Positions 28,083 through 37,463 are shown, counted from the first letter of the stretch. The stretch is DNA of 64,000 nucleotides from 21-14-0-10-47-8 sp966211795 (GCA_966211795.1 CBIHNW010000015.1:68167-132166); one strand, 5' to 3'. Numbers and translations are program-made. The notes: generated by a model not told the origin, from the letters alone.

Positions 28083-28544
28083 ATGAAGACATTCAGACTC
28101 ATCCAAGCCATCGGTTTCAGTTTGGCCTTGATCTTAACGGCGCAGGCGCAAGCAACGGACCATGGGCTTGATGGAAATTACGAAGTTCACCTCAAGGTCG
28201 GAGATCGCATTTTTCTGGATCAAATGGAAATCAAGGGAAAGGACGGAGAGATCAAATTGCAGTCCTTTCACGGCTCGATCACGGGAACAATGACGGTGCC
28301 AGGAAATTTCACATCTCCGCTTTCAGGAGAAGGACACTGCAGCGAGAAGGACTCGCTGTGCGAGCTTGATTTTGATATCGATGCTCATGAGCAAGGACAG
28401 GCGTACAAAGTCCACTATCAGGCCAAGATTCAAGGGGCTCATTACCAAAAGGTCGTGGCGGATGAAGCGACACCTGTTTTGACGGGAACGGCGACGCTGG
28501 AAGATGGACAGTTGCTGGGCACCTTTGAGGCCACTCGGCAATGA
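28083..28544 (+). CDS. Secreted protein of unknown function, coupled to a nitroreductase
   Basis: A 153-residue exported protein: signal peptide ~1-24, then a beta-rich domain with two cysteines (GHCSEKDSLCE). The start follows AAAGGAAAG. The last codons overlap the nitroreductase start by ATGA, so the two are translationally coupled. The divergent LysR gene probably controls both. No family was recognised. Confidence 0.78.
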   Translation: MKTFRLIQAIGFSLALILTAQAQATDHGLDGNYEVHLKVGDRIFLDQMEIKGKDGEIKLQSFHGSITGTMTVPGNFTSPLSGEGHCSEKDSLCELDFDIDAHEQGQAYKVHYQAKIQGAHYQKVVADEATPVLTGTATLEDGQLLGTFEATRQ

Positions 28545-29365
28545 GCGCGTCTATGGATCCCACAAGCATCTATGATTTGATTCATCGACATGCATCGATT
28601 CGCCAGTATCAAAAAAAACCAGTTCCCGAAAAAATTCTGGATCGGGTTTTACAGGCCGCCATCCGGGCTTCGTCATCGGGAAATATGCAGGCCTACTCGA
28701 TCATCGTCACGACTGACGAGCCGACGAAGAAGGAGCTTTACGAGCCACATTTTGAGCAAAGCATGGTTCTGGAAGCGCCGGTCCTGCTGACCTTCTGCGC
28801 GGACTTCCACCGCATGAAAAGATGGATCAAACTGCGCGAAGCTCGCGAGAATTTTGATAATTTTATGAGCTTTATGATTGCGGCCATTGATGCCGTCCTG
28901 GCCAGTCAGAACGCAGCTCTGGCCGCCGAGGCCGAAGGTCTTGGCATCTGTTACATGGGAACCACGTTAGCGAGCTGCGATCGCATTGCCAAGATTTTGA
29001 ATTGTCCAGAGGGCGTTGTTCCGGTTGTCGGATTTTCGCTCGGCTATCCGGCCGAGACTGCGGCCCCCAGAGATCGCCTTCCTTTGTCAGCGCTGATTCA
29101 CCGGGATCGATACGTCGTTCCATCCGATTCAGAAATTCTACGGTCTTATCAAGAACGTGAAGATGCGGGCTGGAAGCGTTATATGGCTCACCCCCAGCTT
29201 CAAAAGTCCGTTCAGGAAATGGGGCTTCAGAATCTGGCGCAGATATACACACAGTTAAAATACACCCAAGAGTCTCACGAAGCTTATTCCCGAACGGTGA
29301 TCGAATGTTTAAAAAAACAAGGCTTTCTCAGTCCAGGCACGAAGCTTTCGCAATCAGCCGAGTGA
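28541..29365 (+). CDS. Nitroreductase-family flavoprotein
   Basis: A 274-residue FMN-dependent NAD(P)H oxidoreductase. The N-terminal phosphate-binding segment is RHASIRQYQKKPVP, followed by ASSSGNMQAYSIIV, and later SQNAALAAEAEGLGICYMGT and VVGFSLGYPAE, the family's FMN-binding elements. It resembles the larger (NfsA-like) branch. The substrate is unknown. It is coupled by ATGA to the secreted-protein gene and divergent from a LysR regulator, a layout often seen for redox or detoxification enzymes. Confidence 0.9.
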   Translation: MSASMDPTSIYDLIHRHASIRQYQKKPVPEKILDRVLQAAIRASSSGNMQAYSIIVTTDEPTKKELYEPHFEQSMVLEAPVLLTFCADFHRMKRWIKLREARENFDNFMSFMIAAIDAVLASQNAALAAEAEGLGICYMGTTLASCDRIAKILNCPEGVVPVVGFSLGYPAETAAPRDRLPLSALIHRDRYVVPSDSEILRSYQEREDAGWKRYMAHPQLQKSVQEMGLQNLAQIYTQLKYTQESHEAYSRTVIECLKKQGFLSPGTKLSQSAE

Positions 29366-29369
29366 AGCA

Positions 29370-29993
29370 TCAAGCGGATCGCAAGATCCCCATTGCGATC
29401 ATTTGCTTTTCCAATTGATCGGCTGATGTGAAAAGAATGGTTTTAAATCCAAGCTGTGCCGCCGCATCGAGATTGCTTTGCACGTCATCGATAAAAACGG
29501 ACTCGGTTGGCAAGATCGAATATTTTTCGCAAAGGTAATTGAAAATTCGGTGATCCGGTTTTTTGAAACCCACTTTCCCCGAGACCACGATGTCTTCGAA
29601 AAGTTTTAGGAATGGAAAGTTTTTTTCGGCGATTGGAAATTTGTCTTTGGACCAGTTGGATAAGGCCAGCAGGCGGTGGGATTTGAGCGAGCTCAGTCTT
29701 TCCAGAATCTGAACCGTTGCGGAAATCGGTCCATTGAGCATTTCTTCCCACCGGGCATCATAAAATTCAATTTCAGTCTGGTAATGAGGATGCATTGAAA
29801 TCAGCTCGGCGGTGCCTTCCGCAAAACTGCGTCCCGCATCCTGTTTTTCGTTCCATTCTTGCGTGCAAACGGTGGCTAAAAAATTCTCCATCGTTTCTGG
29901 AGACGAAAAAATTTTGCGGTACAGGTAGCGCGGATTCCAATCGACCAGCACGCCACCCAAATCAAAAACCACATTCTTAATTTCACTTCTCAT
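29370..29993 (-). CDS. HAD-superfamily hydrolase (subfamily IA)
   Basis: A 207-residue HAD hydrolase. Motif I is FDLGGVLVDW (Asp11), motif II LLALSNWSK, motif III Lys in VGFKKPD, and motif IV FIDDVQSN. The helical cap between motifs I and II places it in group IA, near the YihX/haloacid-dehalogenase-like phosphatases. The substrate, typically a small phosphorylated metabolite, is not deducible. ATG 29993 is preferred over a longer frame to 30029 because motif I then sits at the usual distance from the start. Its stop is 5 bases from the convergent nitroreductase stop. Confidence 0.92.
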   Translation of the reverse strand: MRSEIKNVVFDLGGVLVDWNPRYLYRKIFSSPETMENFLATVCTQEWNEKQDAGRSFAEGTAELISMHPHYQTEIEFYDARWEEMLNGPISATVQILERLSSLKSHRLLALSNWSKDKFPIAEKNFPFLKLFEDIVVSGKVGFKKPDHRIFNYLCEKYSILPTESVFIDDVQSNLDAAAQLGFKTILFTSADQLEKQMIAMGILRSA

Positions 29994-30385
29994 GAAAGCG
30001 AATTTAGCAGCCTTGCCAGCATTGGTCACTTTTTAACGAATGTTGAACCCAGTTTTTTCAAGTTGCATTTTGAGATGTGGCGAGCGGAAGTTTGGCGAGT
30101 GCTGAAAAGATCTTGCTCATTTTTTTCAGATTTACATCAGTGTCGCTTGAAGTTCGCGCCGATTGAAAAAATCTGATCATCGAAAGGACAAGAGTCTTAA
30201 AAGTGCAATGTTGCAGATTGTGTTTCAATTTTAGGTTTTCTATACTCATTTTCATCCGTTCAAAAATTTCTTAAAACTTTGATCTTTGTTCAAATGTTTT
30301 TCAGTCATTGCGTGTTCCCAATGCCACCGCACCAAATGACTTTGAATTTGAATTTTGGTCAGCATCTTTTTCACCAGGGGGATTC
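29994..30385. other. A+T-rich gene-free region of 392 bases ahead of the FN3 protein
   Basis: The region contains a promoter-like pair (see 30218-30246). A minus-strand frame of 65 codons at 30058-30255 lacks a Shine-Dalgarno and was not called. Nothing else is recognisable. Confidence 0.4.
30218..30246 (+). promoter_or_regulatory. Sigma-70-like promoter for the FN3 surface protein
   Basis: TTGTGT and TATACT are separated by exactly 17 bases, 140 bases ahead of the GTG start at 30386. The intervening leader is about 130 nt and A+T-rich. Confidence 0.5.
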
Positions 30386-32947
30386 GTGAAAAAAGTGAAA
30401 AATCCAATTCGAAGAGCCGTTGCCTGGACCAGCGTGTTAGGCCTCCAGTCCATTGCTCTGAGCGCGCTTGCGGCCGCTCCATCAGAACCCAGTGCTTTGA
30501 CCGCGGTGTCCGCATCGTCGTCGCGAACCCAACTGACATGGAAAGACAATTCCACCGACGAGTTGGGTTTTGTAGTGCAAAGGAAAACGAGCACAACGCC
30601 ATTCATGAACGTGGCAACCTTAGCGGCCAATACGACGGCGTTTCAAGATTCAGGTCTTGCCGCGAACACCAAGTACACGTACCGCGTGGGCGCCTACAAT
30701 AAAGGGAATAACGACAAGCTTCGTTACGCTTATTCCACGGCCGTGAAACTAACGACTCCAGCTTCGCCGCCGCCGGTTCAGCCGCCTTCGACCCCACCGA
30801 TAACTCCGACGACCACCACAACTTTACCAGCACCGACCACGACGGTGCCGGCGCCAACCACGACAACGACACTGCCAAAACCTCCGACGACAACAACGAC
30901 TTTGCCACCAACGACCACGACGACGCTGCCGCCAATTCAAACGCCGCCGGTCACGCCGACAGCTGATGCGATCACTGACGTTCGGGTGCAGAACACGGCC
31001 AGTGTGGATCAAACCAATGTGCCCGTGACATTCGGTCAGGTCTTCGCTCTGGGACAATTGAAGACGACAGAATCTGTCGTTGGGGTGTTGAGCAATGGAA
31101 CAAAGATCGCCTTGCAGGTGAACGTGAAGGCGACTCATCCAGATGGCTCTGTTCGCCACGCGATCATCTCGGCGCTGATTCCGCAGTTAACCGCGAATCA
31201 AACTCTGCAAATGCAGCTCGTGAAATCGACGTTAGGGTCCGTCGCGGCCGTCGCGCCAACCCAGATGCTGGGCCAGGGATTTACCGCGCGAGTGAGCGCC
31301 ATGATTAACGGAATTGCTTACTCGGCATCGGCCGATGCTTTGCTCAAAGCGGGCACTTATAAACAGTGGCTCTCAGGTCCCATCGCGAATGAGTGGCTGG
31401 TCTCAACACCTTTGAAAGATGCACAAGGCAATGTGCATCCACATTTGTCCGCTCGCTTTGACGTTCGTTCCTATTCAGGAATGAATCGCGCGAAAGTTGA
31501 CGTGGTGCTTGAAAACAGTTGGGCCTATGAACCAAATCCGCAAAATATCACTTACGACGTGGACGTGCAGATCGGCGGCAAATCCGTCTACAGCAAAGCG
31601 GCCCTTGAGCATTTCACTCAGACCCGATGGAAAAAAACATTTTGGTGGGGAACTCCCTCAACCGCGAACGTGAAACTGAACACGGCATACTTGATCAACA
31701 CGAAAGCCGTGCCGAATTATGATCAATCCATTCCGGTCACCGAAGCCAGCCTCGAATCTTTCCGAACTCGTTTCGCCGGAGCGGCGATCGAGCCAATGGG
31801 TTCGGGTATCGGAAATGCTTACATGCCAACGACCGGAGGGCGACCTGATATCGGACTTCTGCCAGCGTGGGGAGCAAGTTATCTACTGAGCATGGATTCG
31901 CGTGCGCAGGTTGCAAATCTGGGGATGGGCGATCTGGCCGGAAGCTGGAGTGCTCATTACCGAGATATCAAGACCGACCAACCGATCAGCTTGTATGACT
32001 ATCCTTACATGACAATCGTTGGACATGCCGGAGACACAACGAATCCGGTGACAAAGAAGCAGGAAGCTTTCCCGGTTTGTGGAGGTGTGTGCACGAATAA
32101 AAACACCGTCGATATTTCGCACCAGCCCAACATGGCATACTTGCCGTATCTCGTGACGGGTGATCATTATTACCTCGAAGAGCTACAGTTCTACGGAATG
32201 TTCGATGCTTTCAGCAGCAATCCGGGGTACCGCCAAAATATCAAAGGTCTTTTGTCACCGGAACAATTGCGCGGTCAGGGATGGGGACTGAGGACGATTG
32301 CCGAAGCGGCGTACATCACGCCGGATCAGGATCGGTTGAAGGCGCATTTCATGGGCATCGTCGATTCGAATTTGGATTGGTATAATGCCAATTACACCAA
32401 CAATCCAAGTGCGAATCAGCTTGGTGTCATCATCAATGGCTACAGTGTGACCTACAATAACAATACGGGGATGGCGCCTTGGATGGATGACTTTTTCACT
32501 CAAGCCATTGGTCACATTGCCGAGTTGGGATTCGCCAAGGCAAAGCCACTTTTGGTTTGGAAAGCGAAATTTCAAATTGGTCGCATGACGGCGCCTGGAT
32601 TCTGCTGGATTTTAGGAGCCAGCTACACGCTGACAGTTCGTGATTCCCTGGACGGCGCAATTTATCCAACCTTGGCCGAAGCTTACCAAAAAAGTTTCAC
32701 GGACCCTTTGCGCTCGCTGACTTGCAACAGCCCCGAGATGGCGGCCAACCTGACTCTCAAAGTCGGGGAGATGACTGGCTACTCTTCTTCAACCGAAGGT
32801 TATCCTTCGAATTACCAACCGGCCTTGGCCTACAGCGTGGATTCGGGGGCAACGGATGGTGCAAAGGCTTGGCAGATTTTCATGAACCGAACGGTGAAAC
32901 CTGCTTACGGAAGCGATCCCCAATTCAGTATCGTTCCAAGAAAGTAA
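30386..32947 (+). CDS. Large secreted FN3-domain protein with Thr/Pro linker and RIFT-barrel-like region
   Basis: An 853-residue exported protein. The GTG start at 30386 follows AGGGGG and opens a signal peptide ending near ALAAAPS. Residues ~33-125 form a fibronectin type III domain (LTWKDNSTDELGFVVQRK; YTYRVGAYN). A ~70-residue linker of Thr and Pro (TTTTTLPAP-type repeats) follows. The remaining ~650 residues open with DVRVQNTASVDQTNVPVTFGQ, resembling the N-terminal RIFT barrel of PcRGLX/YetA-like polysaccharide lyases. That match is tentative. A surface or released carbohydrate-active or adhesive role is inferred. A strong terminator follows. Confidence 0.8.
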   Translation: MKKVKNPIRRAVAWTSVLGLQSIALSALAAAPSEPSALTAVSASSSRTQLTWKDNSTDELGFVVQRKTSTTPFMNVATLAANTTAFQDSGLAANTKYTYRVGAYNKGNNDKLRYAYSTAVKLTTPASPPPVQPPSTPPITPTTTTTLPAPTTTVPAPTTTTTLPKPPTTTTTLPPTTTTTLPPIQTPPVTPTADAITDVRVQNTASVDQTNVPVTFGQVFALGQLKTTESVVGVLSNGTKIALQVNVKATHPDGSVRHAIISALIPQLTANQTLQMQLVKSTLGSVAAVAPTQMLGQGFTARVSAMINGIAYSASADALLKAGTYKQWLSGPIANEWLVSTPLKDAQGNVHPHLSARFDVRSYSGMNRAKVDVVLENSWAYEPNPQNITYDVDVQIGGKSVYSKAALEHFTQTRWKKTFWWGTPSTANVKLNTAYLINTKAVPNYDQSIPVTEASLESFRTRFAGAAIEPMGSGIGNAYMPTTGGRPDIGLLPAWGASYLLSMDSRAQVANLGMGDLAGSWSAHYRDIKTDQPISLYDYPYMTIVGHAGDTTNPVTKKQEAFPVCGGVCTNKNTVDISHQPNMAYLPYLVTGDHYYLEELQFYGMFDAFSSNPGYRQNIKGLLSPEQLRGQGWGLRTIAEAAYITPDQDRLKAHFMGIVDSNLDWYNANYTNNPSANQLGVIINGYSVTYNNNTGMAPWMDDFFTQAIGHIAELGFAKAKPLLVWKAKFQIGRMTAPGFCWILGASYTLTVRDSLDGAIYPTLAEAYQKSFTDPLRSLTCNSPEMAANLTLKVGEMTGYSSSTEGYPSNYQPALAYSVDSGATDGAKAWQIFMNRTVKPAYGSDPQFSIVPRK

Positions 32948-32978
32948 AACTGATTTGAAAAATGAAGTTTGAAGACAA

Positions 32979-33002
32979 GGGGCTGCAAAGCCCCTTTTTT
33001 TT
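32979..33002 (+). terminator. Rho-independent terminator of the FN3 protein gene
   Basis: GGGGCT-GCAA-AGCCCC is a perfect 6-bp G+C-rich stem with a GNRA loop, followed by eight T residues, 31 bases after the stop codon. Confidence 0.92.
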
Positions 33003-33024
33003 GGGGGGGATCAGTGCAAAAGCA

Positions 33025-33570
33025 TCAAAGACGAATTCGATCTGAAGCCGTGGTCGGAAACTTTAAAGTTTTTTCGAATTGATGTCTCAAAAATCGATCT
33101 CCGGTCGCATTGTTCGAAGCGCAGCAATCGTGCGGGATGATGAGATCGTATTCGCGCATGTGCGCATCATGAGCCGTGAACAAGACGCAGATGTCACCGG
33201 CGATTCCCGTCAAGATCAAAGTTTTCACGCCAAGAGCCTTGAGCATTGGATCTAGATTCGTTGAATAAAATCCAGAATGCTTCGGCTTTATGACAAAGAA
33301 GTCATCTTCTTCCGGCGGCAGCAGCCGAGCCAACCTTTTTCCCAAGCAGCTTTCACGGATGCATCTTTGGTAAATCGAAGTCCTATCAGCATTCCAGTCG
33401 CCAAAATTATCGTTCAAGTAGATCACCGGAATCCGGGCTTTCTTGCACCGTTCTTTCAACCGCGCAATCCGTTGGGCCACCGGCCGCGCCCGCTTTTCCA
33501 AAAGCCGGCCTTCCGGAAATTTCAATTCGTTCAACATATCCAAAATGAGCAGCGCCTTTTGATTCTTCAT
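33025..33570 (-). CDS. Isochorismatase-family cysteine hydrolase
   Basis: A 181-residue isochorismatase-like hydrolase. The triad is visible: Asp11 in LLILDML, Lys in VIKPKHSGF, and Cys in IAGDICVLFTA (the nucleophile of amidase members such as nicotinamidase-like enzymes). The cis-peptide TGIAG element is present. The substrate is unknown. ATG 33570 starts exactly at the conserved first strand; a longer frame to 33747 is rejected. The gene stands alone and ends close to the terminator of the FN3 gene. Confidence 0.9.
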   Translation of the reverse strand: MKNQKALLILDMLNELKFPEGRLLEKRARPVAQRIARLKERCKKARIPVIYLNDNFGDWNADRTSIYQRCIRESCLGKRLARLLPPEEDDFFVIKPKHSGFYSTNLDPMLKALGVKTLILTGIAGDICVLFTAHDAHMREYDLIIPHDCCASNNATGDRFLRHQFEKTLKFPTTASDRIRL

Positions 33571-34006
33571 ACGCAAAATACAAACTGCGAAACAAATGCC
33601 AGTGCGAAAATGAAATCCCGGCAACCGGAGAACCATTTTGCCCCGAAATGACCCGCTCGAAAAACGAAAGGGCCACGAATCAAGACCAAGATCCGCCGTC
33701 GCATCCCAACGCAATTGCAATGGCTGAGTTTTCGCGTGCCGGGACACTGCGGTCGGGCTGGCAAATGGGTAGGTCCAAACAATTCACCTCAGGTTTGGCC
33801 GGCAGTTGGCAGGAAGCGGAATCGGGATCTGGGACCTGGAATCTGGGAAAAGATCCGGTGATTCGGATCAAGTCGTCCGGAATTCCGGACATTATCTTTA
33901 AAATAAGACACTTCATTCTCTCAGATCCAAAATATTGTATTTGGGCTGGCTTTGTCTTTGCTGTAGCCCACGCCGGGAAACAATCAATTCAAAAAATGGG
34001 GGATCC
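33571..34006. other. Gene-free region of 436 bases with two palindromes
   Basis: The region lies between the isochorismatase-like gene (minus) and the secreted-protein/lipoprotein pair (plus). Its left half is upstream of the minus gene. The right half has two adjacent inverted repeats at 33852-33890 (listed separately), then an A+T-rich stretch likely to hold the promoter. No RNA gene was recognised. Confidence 0.5.
33852..33890. promoter_or_regulatory. Two adjacent inverted repeats, probable operator region
   Basis: GATCCG-N6-CGGATC (33852-33869) is followed five bases later by the perfect 16-bp palindrome GTCCGGAATTCCGGAC (33875-33890). They lie 117-155 bases upstream of the ATG at 34007. 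Their closeness to a promoter-like A+T-rich segment suggests a regulator site. The protein that binds is not known. Confidence 0.45.
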
Positions 34007-34405
34007 ATGAAAAACGGAATTCGTATTTTATTATGCCTTAATCTCTTGCCGGCAATTTCTTTCGCCCAGGCACTCAACTGGGAAACAGGTTTTGCGAATG
34101 CTTTAGACGTCGTGACGTGTGCACACGTTGAACATCAATGCGTGGACACTGAAACCAGTCATTCTTGCAACGATGTCTGCACTCAGTATATTTCAAATAC
34201 GAACTTGTTCAATACGATCAACGCTCAATCCAATCGGGCTGCAAATATTGAAGCCAGTGTCGTCGCCATCCGTCAGGATTTAAAACCATCTATCGAAGCC
34301 AATACCACCGAATTGAATAATCTCAAAAGCAGTGTCAGCAACGCCGAGCTGCAAAGGCTGATTCAAAAATTCGTGCGCGAAGAACTCAACCAACGCGGTC
34401 TATAA
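34007..34405 (+). CDS. Small secreted coiled-coil protein of unknown function
   Basis: A 132-residue exported protein. GGGGGATCC precedes the ATG. The signal peptide ends near SFAQA (~21). Residues ~38-62 carry four closely spaced cysteines (TCAHVEHQCVD...SCNDVC), likely forming two disulfides. Residues ~70-130 are an amphipathic helix rich in Asn/Ala/Leu (NTINAQSNRAANIEASVV; LNNLKSSVSNAELQRL), predicted coiled coil. Only 14 bases separate it from the 930-residue lipoprotein, so they form a two-gene unit. No homologue was recognised. Confidence 0.75.
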   Translation: MKNGIRILLCLNLLPAISFAQALNWETGFANALDVVTCAHVEHQCVDTETSHSCNDVCTQYISNTNLFNTINAQSNRAANIEASVVAIRQDLKPSIEANTTELNNLKSSVSNAELQRLIQKFVREELNQRGL

Positions 34406-34419
34406 TTCGAGGTGCTGAA

Positions 34420-37212
34420 ATGAAAAATCAAACTCTGCTTAAAAAATCGATTTCTCTCTTGATCAGTCTCAGCATGCTTTCCGCCTGCTCGAACTCAAAC
34501 CATGATTCGCAATCTAGCGGTGGTTCCGGCAATACACCTATCGATGCGGCCGCCAAAACGAAGGCGGACCAGCTTTATGTTCAGTGGCTTGAGAAAGTCA
34601 CCAAAGGAGAAATTTCTTTGCTGGCGGCTGAATCCCTGTTGCCTGCACTGAAGCAAAGAATCAAAGAATCTGGCGAGCCTTTGACCGCTTTTGACAGTTC
34701 GTTGGAAGATTTGGATTTAAACCTGTTCAAAAGACAGATTATCAAAAAACAAAATGCAGCCATCGAAAAAATGCTCATGTCCGGAACGAATGTTTTTTCC
34801 AATCATGTCGATGAAATGCACCTCACTTTGCCTTTTCAGTCTCAAGGCGGCAGTTATGCCGTGATGGGCGTCGACCGTCTGGTCGATCTCGGAACCCTTC
34901 AAGAGGAATCCAAGCGACGTTTGGAAGCAGTTTTTAAGGTGTATGACGATGCTGCGAAAGAAGCTGCCGAGGCAGAGGCTGCAAAGAGAATTGCGGATGC
35001 GCGTATCGAAACAGAAATCGTGGGCCTCGACGGTCTGGCCGGTGAGCAGAAAGCAATTCAGATCAAAAAATTCATTTCGGAAAAGAAATTGGATCAGACG
35101 GCTTCGACAGGAAAAGATGAGATCGATCTCATCGTGAAAAAATACCTTTTTGATGCCCTTTATGATCTTTTAATGAATCACTCAAACTTGAAGGGTGGCA
35201 TTCAATCCGCAGTGATCGCGGCTGAAACCTATGAAAGACTGGTCAAAACAGCACAGGCCTTTGCGAGCTTTCGCGATTCAGTTCAAAATACATGGTCTGA
35301 TATTCGAAATGCACAAAATGAACTGAGCGCAGGCTTGCAGCAAATTCGCGGCCGAATTTCTCAATATGATGTCGAAGAGCTCATTCATGATCCTGCGGCG
35401 CTGGATGATTGGAAAAATGCAATCGCGGAAGGAAAAGATTTAATTGAAGGTCAAGTCGACCCTGAGAATCCAGCTTTTCCACAGAAGGCCGTGAGTGAAG
35501 CTTACCAGAAGGTCAAGGCCAGCTCGCAGAAGCTTGCGAAAAATACGCGGGCGCTCGCTGATTCGGGGCAAATGCTGGTCAATGCAGGACGACTTTTTTT
35601 AGACGAAGAGACCGTTCGCAAAGCCCAATCCGTCGTTGACGACGTGAATAAGGTTTCTTTGATCATGGATAAGTTATCATCCGGAGGCGTTGTCGGAGTT
35701 GTCTCTGCGGTGGGTATCGCCATGGGTGGGGTCGGTAGCGGGATGGATATCGCCGGAGCTCGCCATGCCGAACTCTCTGGAAAATTGGATGCAATTTTGA
35801 AGAATCAGAAAATAATGATCGATCTTCAGGTTGAGACCATTCAATTGCAGAAGAAAACTCTGCAAGCGATCGAGGACATGGCGCAAATGATCGATAACAA
35901 CCATCGAATCACGATGGCTCGCTTGGACGGTGTCGATGCGCAACTGGCCACTTTGACCGAGCTTTTGAGTGTTGAAAACTTAGCAGACTTCTATACTTGT
36001 GACCGTTTGATTTATGGGAGAGCCGTCGAGGATCAGAGCTTTCGTCTGACTTTTCTTGAGAGTGGAGTGAGGGATGCTTTGCAAAATTTCACTTCTCTCG
36101 GGGCCCTGATCGCAAAGGCAGATCAAACAGAGGACTATAAGCGATGTCGGCGGGGATCGCAGGATCTCTTCCTGAATGAGGGGCGGATGTCGGTGGTCAT
36201 GAGCTATGGGGCTTCAATCAATAGCTCGGATGTTTCTGATTCCATGTCTGGGTTGATCAACGAGGGAATGGTCCGCCTGAATCCTCTTCGCAGCCTTTTC
36301 AAACAGAAATTTCAAAAAGGTCTTGGAGATCCATTGGCGAAATACCGCGCTCTCCATTTGCCAGCAAAATATATGAGTCTCGTGCCGATGATGGATCAAA
36401 TTTATGCAAGCCAAGCGGCAAACGTCGACGAAACCCTAGATGGACCGGCTTATTTTCTTGCGAATCGATCCTTGAATCCAAATATGGTTTTGAACCAGGT
36501 CAGAGCTTTGCTTGAAGTCACCAAACTGACATCGGTGTTGGGCGAGGGGGGATGGACTTCGCAGCAGCCAATCAACGTCGCCGACACCAATAAGGTTCAG
36601 AAGGAAATCCAAAATGCCTTGAACCTAGTTCAGTCAGCAATCGCGCAAGAAAGTTTGCTTGCCGGCGAACCGGTCTTAAGTCTTTTATACGACCGGGTGA
36701 ATTCTTTGCTAGCAAATCCGGCTTCTGCCGAAGCCACATTGGAATTCAAGACTCAGGGATGTGTCGGGAAAGAAGATTTTGACCGCATTGGCTGCTTGTT
36801 GAGTAAGAATCCGGTTTTGAAGCGAAACTTTGTTCAGTACTTTTTGCATCGACGTTATGGGGGCGGCTCGAGTCTTTTGGGGGCCGCGGGGCAAGTCAGC
36901 TACCAGGCTTTGTACCAAGAAGCCCAAAATTATAAAAATGGTGTGGCATCGATCGTCAATTTGCAGCAACTAGGTAATGTCAGCTACTCAAAAACATCTC
37001 AGGGACCGGCGTTGCAAATCGGTGAAACCGAGTTGCCATTACCAACGGTCGGGGATTATCAGGCGGACCTGATCGAATATTCTGTCGTGATGAAAGACCT
37101 TTTACTTTTGCAAAGGGACCTCGTTCAAGTGCGCTTGAAATTAGAAGGCGCCGATTTCACGGCCCAAGAGCGACAAATCCTGGCCGAATTCTTATTTCAA
37201 AGTTTCAACTAG
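34420..37212 (+). CDS. Large helical lipoprotein with a hydrophobic hairpin, unknown function
   Basis: A 930-residue lipoprotein: signal peptide with lipobox LSAC (Cys23), then a Ser/Gly/Asn linker. The rest is predicted mainly alpha-helical with long charged stretches (e.g. EAAEAEAAKRIADARIETE). Residues ~423-440 (GVVGVVSAVGIAMGGVG) form an isolated hydrophobic, Gly-rich segment between long helices. The layout (helix bundle with one hydrophobic tongue) recalls alpha pore-forming toxins such as the HBL/ClyA group, but that is a shape analogy only. A Cys pair (TQGCVGKEDFDRIGC) is in the C-terminal half. It is paired with the small secreted protein upstream and ended by a strong terminator. 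Confidence 0.7.
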   Translation: MKNQTLLKKSISLLISLSMLSACSNSNHDSQSSGGSGNTPIDAAAKTKADQLYVQWLEKVTKGEISLLAAESLLPALKQRIKESGEPLTAFDSSLEDLDLNLFKRQIIKKQNAAIEKMLMSGTNVFSNHVDEMHLTLPFQSQGGSYAVMGVDRLVDLGTLQEESKRRLEAVFKVYDDAAKEAAEAEAAKRIADARIETEIVGLDGLAGEQKAIQIKKFISEKKLDQTASTGKDEIDLIVKKYLFDALYDLLMNHSNLKGGIQSAVIAAETYERLVKTAQAFASFRDSVQNTWSDIRNAQNELSAGLQQIRGRISQYDVEELIHDPAALDDWKNAIAEGKDLIEGQVDPENPAFPQKAVSEAYQKVKASSQKLAKNTRALADSGQMLVNAGRLFLDEETVRKAQSVVDDVNKVSLIMDKLSSGGVVGVVSAVGIAMGGVGSGMDIAGARHAELSGKLDAILKNQKIMIDLQVETIQLQKKTLQAIEDMAQMIDNNHRITMARLDGVDAQLATLTELLSVENLADFYTCDRLIYGRAVEDQSFRLTFLESGVRDALQNFTSLGALIAKADQTEDYKRCRRGSQDLFLNEGRMSVVMSYGASINSSDVSDSMSGLINEGMVRLNPLRSLFKQKFQKGLGDPLAKYRALHLPAKYMSLVPMMDQIYASQAANVDETLDGPAYFLANRSLNPNMVLNQVRALLEVTKLTSVLGEGGWTSQQPINVADTNKVQKEIQNALNLVQSAIAQESLLAGEPVLSLLYDRVNSLLANPASAEATLEFKTQGCVGKEDFDRIGCLLSKNPVLKRNFVQYFLHRRYGGGSSLLGAAGQVSYQALYQEAQNYKNGVASIVNLQQLGNVSYSKTSQGPALQIGETELPLPTVGDYQADLIEYSVVMKDLLLLQRDLVQVRLKLEGADFTAQERQILAEFLFQSFN

Positions 37213-37230
37213 GAATCGAACTTTGAAAAA

Positions 37231-37262
37231 TAAAAAGCCGAACATCGATGTTCGGCTTTTTA
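37231..37262. terminator. Bidirectional terminator after the 930-residue lipoprotein
   Basis: A perfect ~32-bp palindrome (AAAAAGCCGAAC / GTTCGGCTTTTT around ATCGAT) provides a G+C-containing stem with a T-run on both strands, 19 bases past the stop. It isolates the 34.0-37.2 kb unit. Confidence 0.92.
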
Positions 37263-37463
37263 TTTGAACTTGGTCCTTATGAGCTCTTTTGCAGACTGTA
37301 TCTTGCGTTGCCACCATGTTGTCCTGAAGGCTGTATGGCCCTGTTCCAGGCCCTTTGGATTTTGGCTGCTCGACCCTTTCCGGTCCGATGTTTAAGCTCG
37401 ATGATCTTGGAAAATGGTCAATCGCAGTTGGTCTGATTCGCTTGTTGACGACTTTGATCTGAA

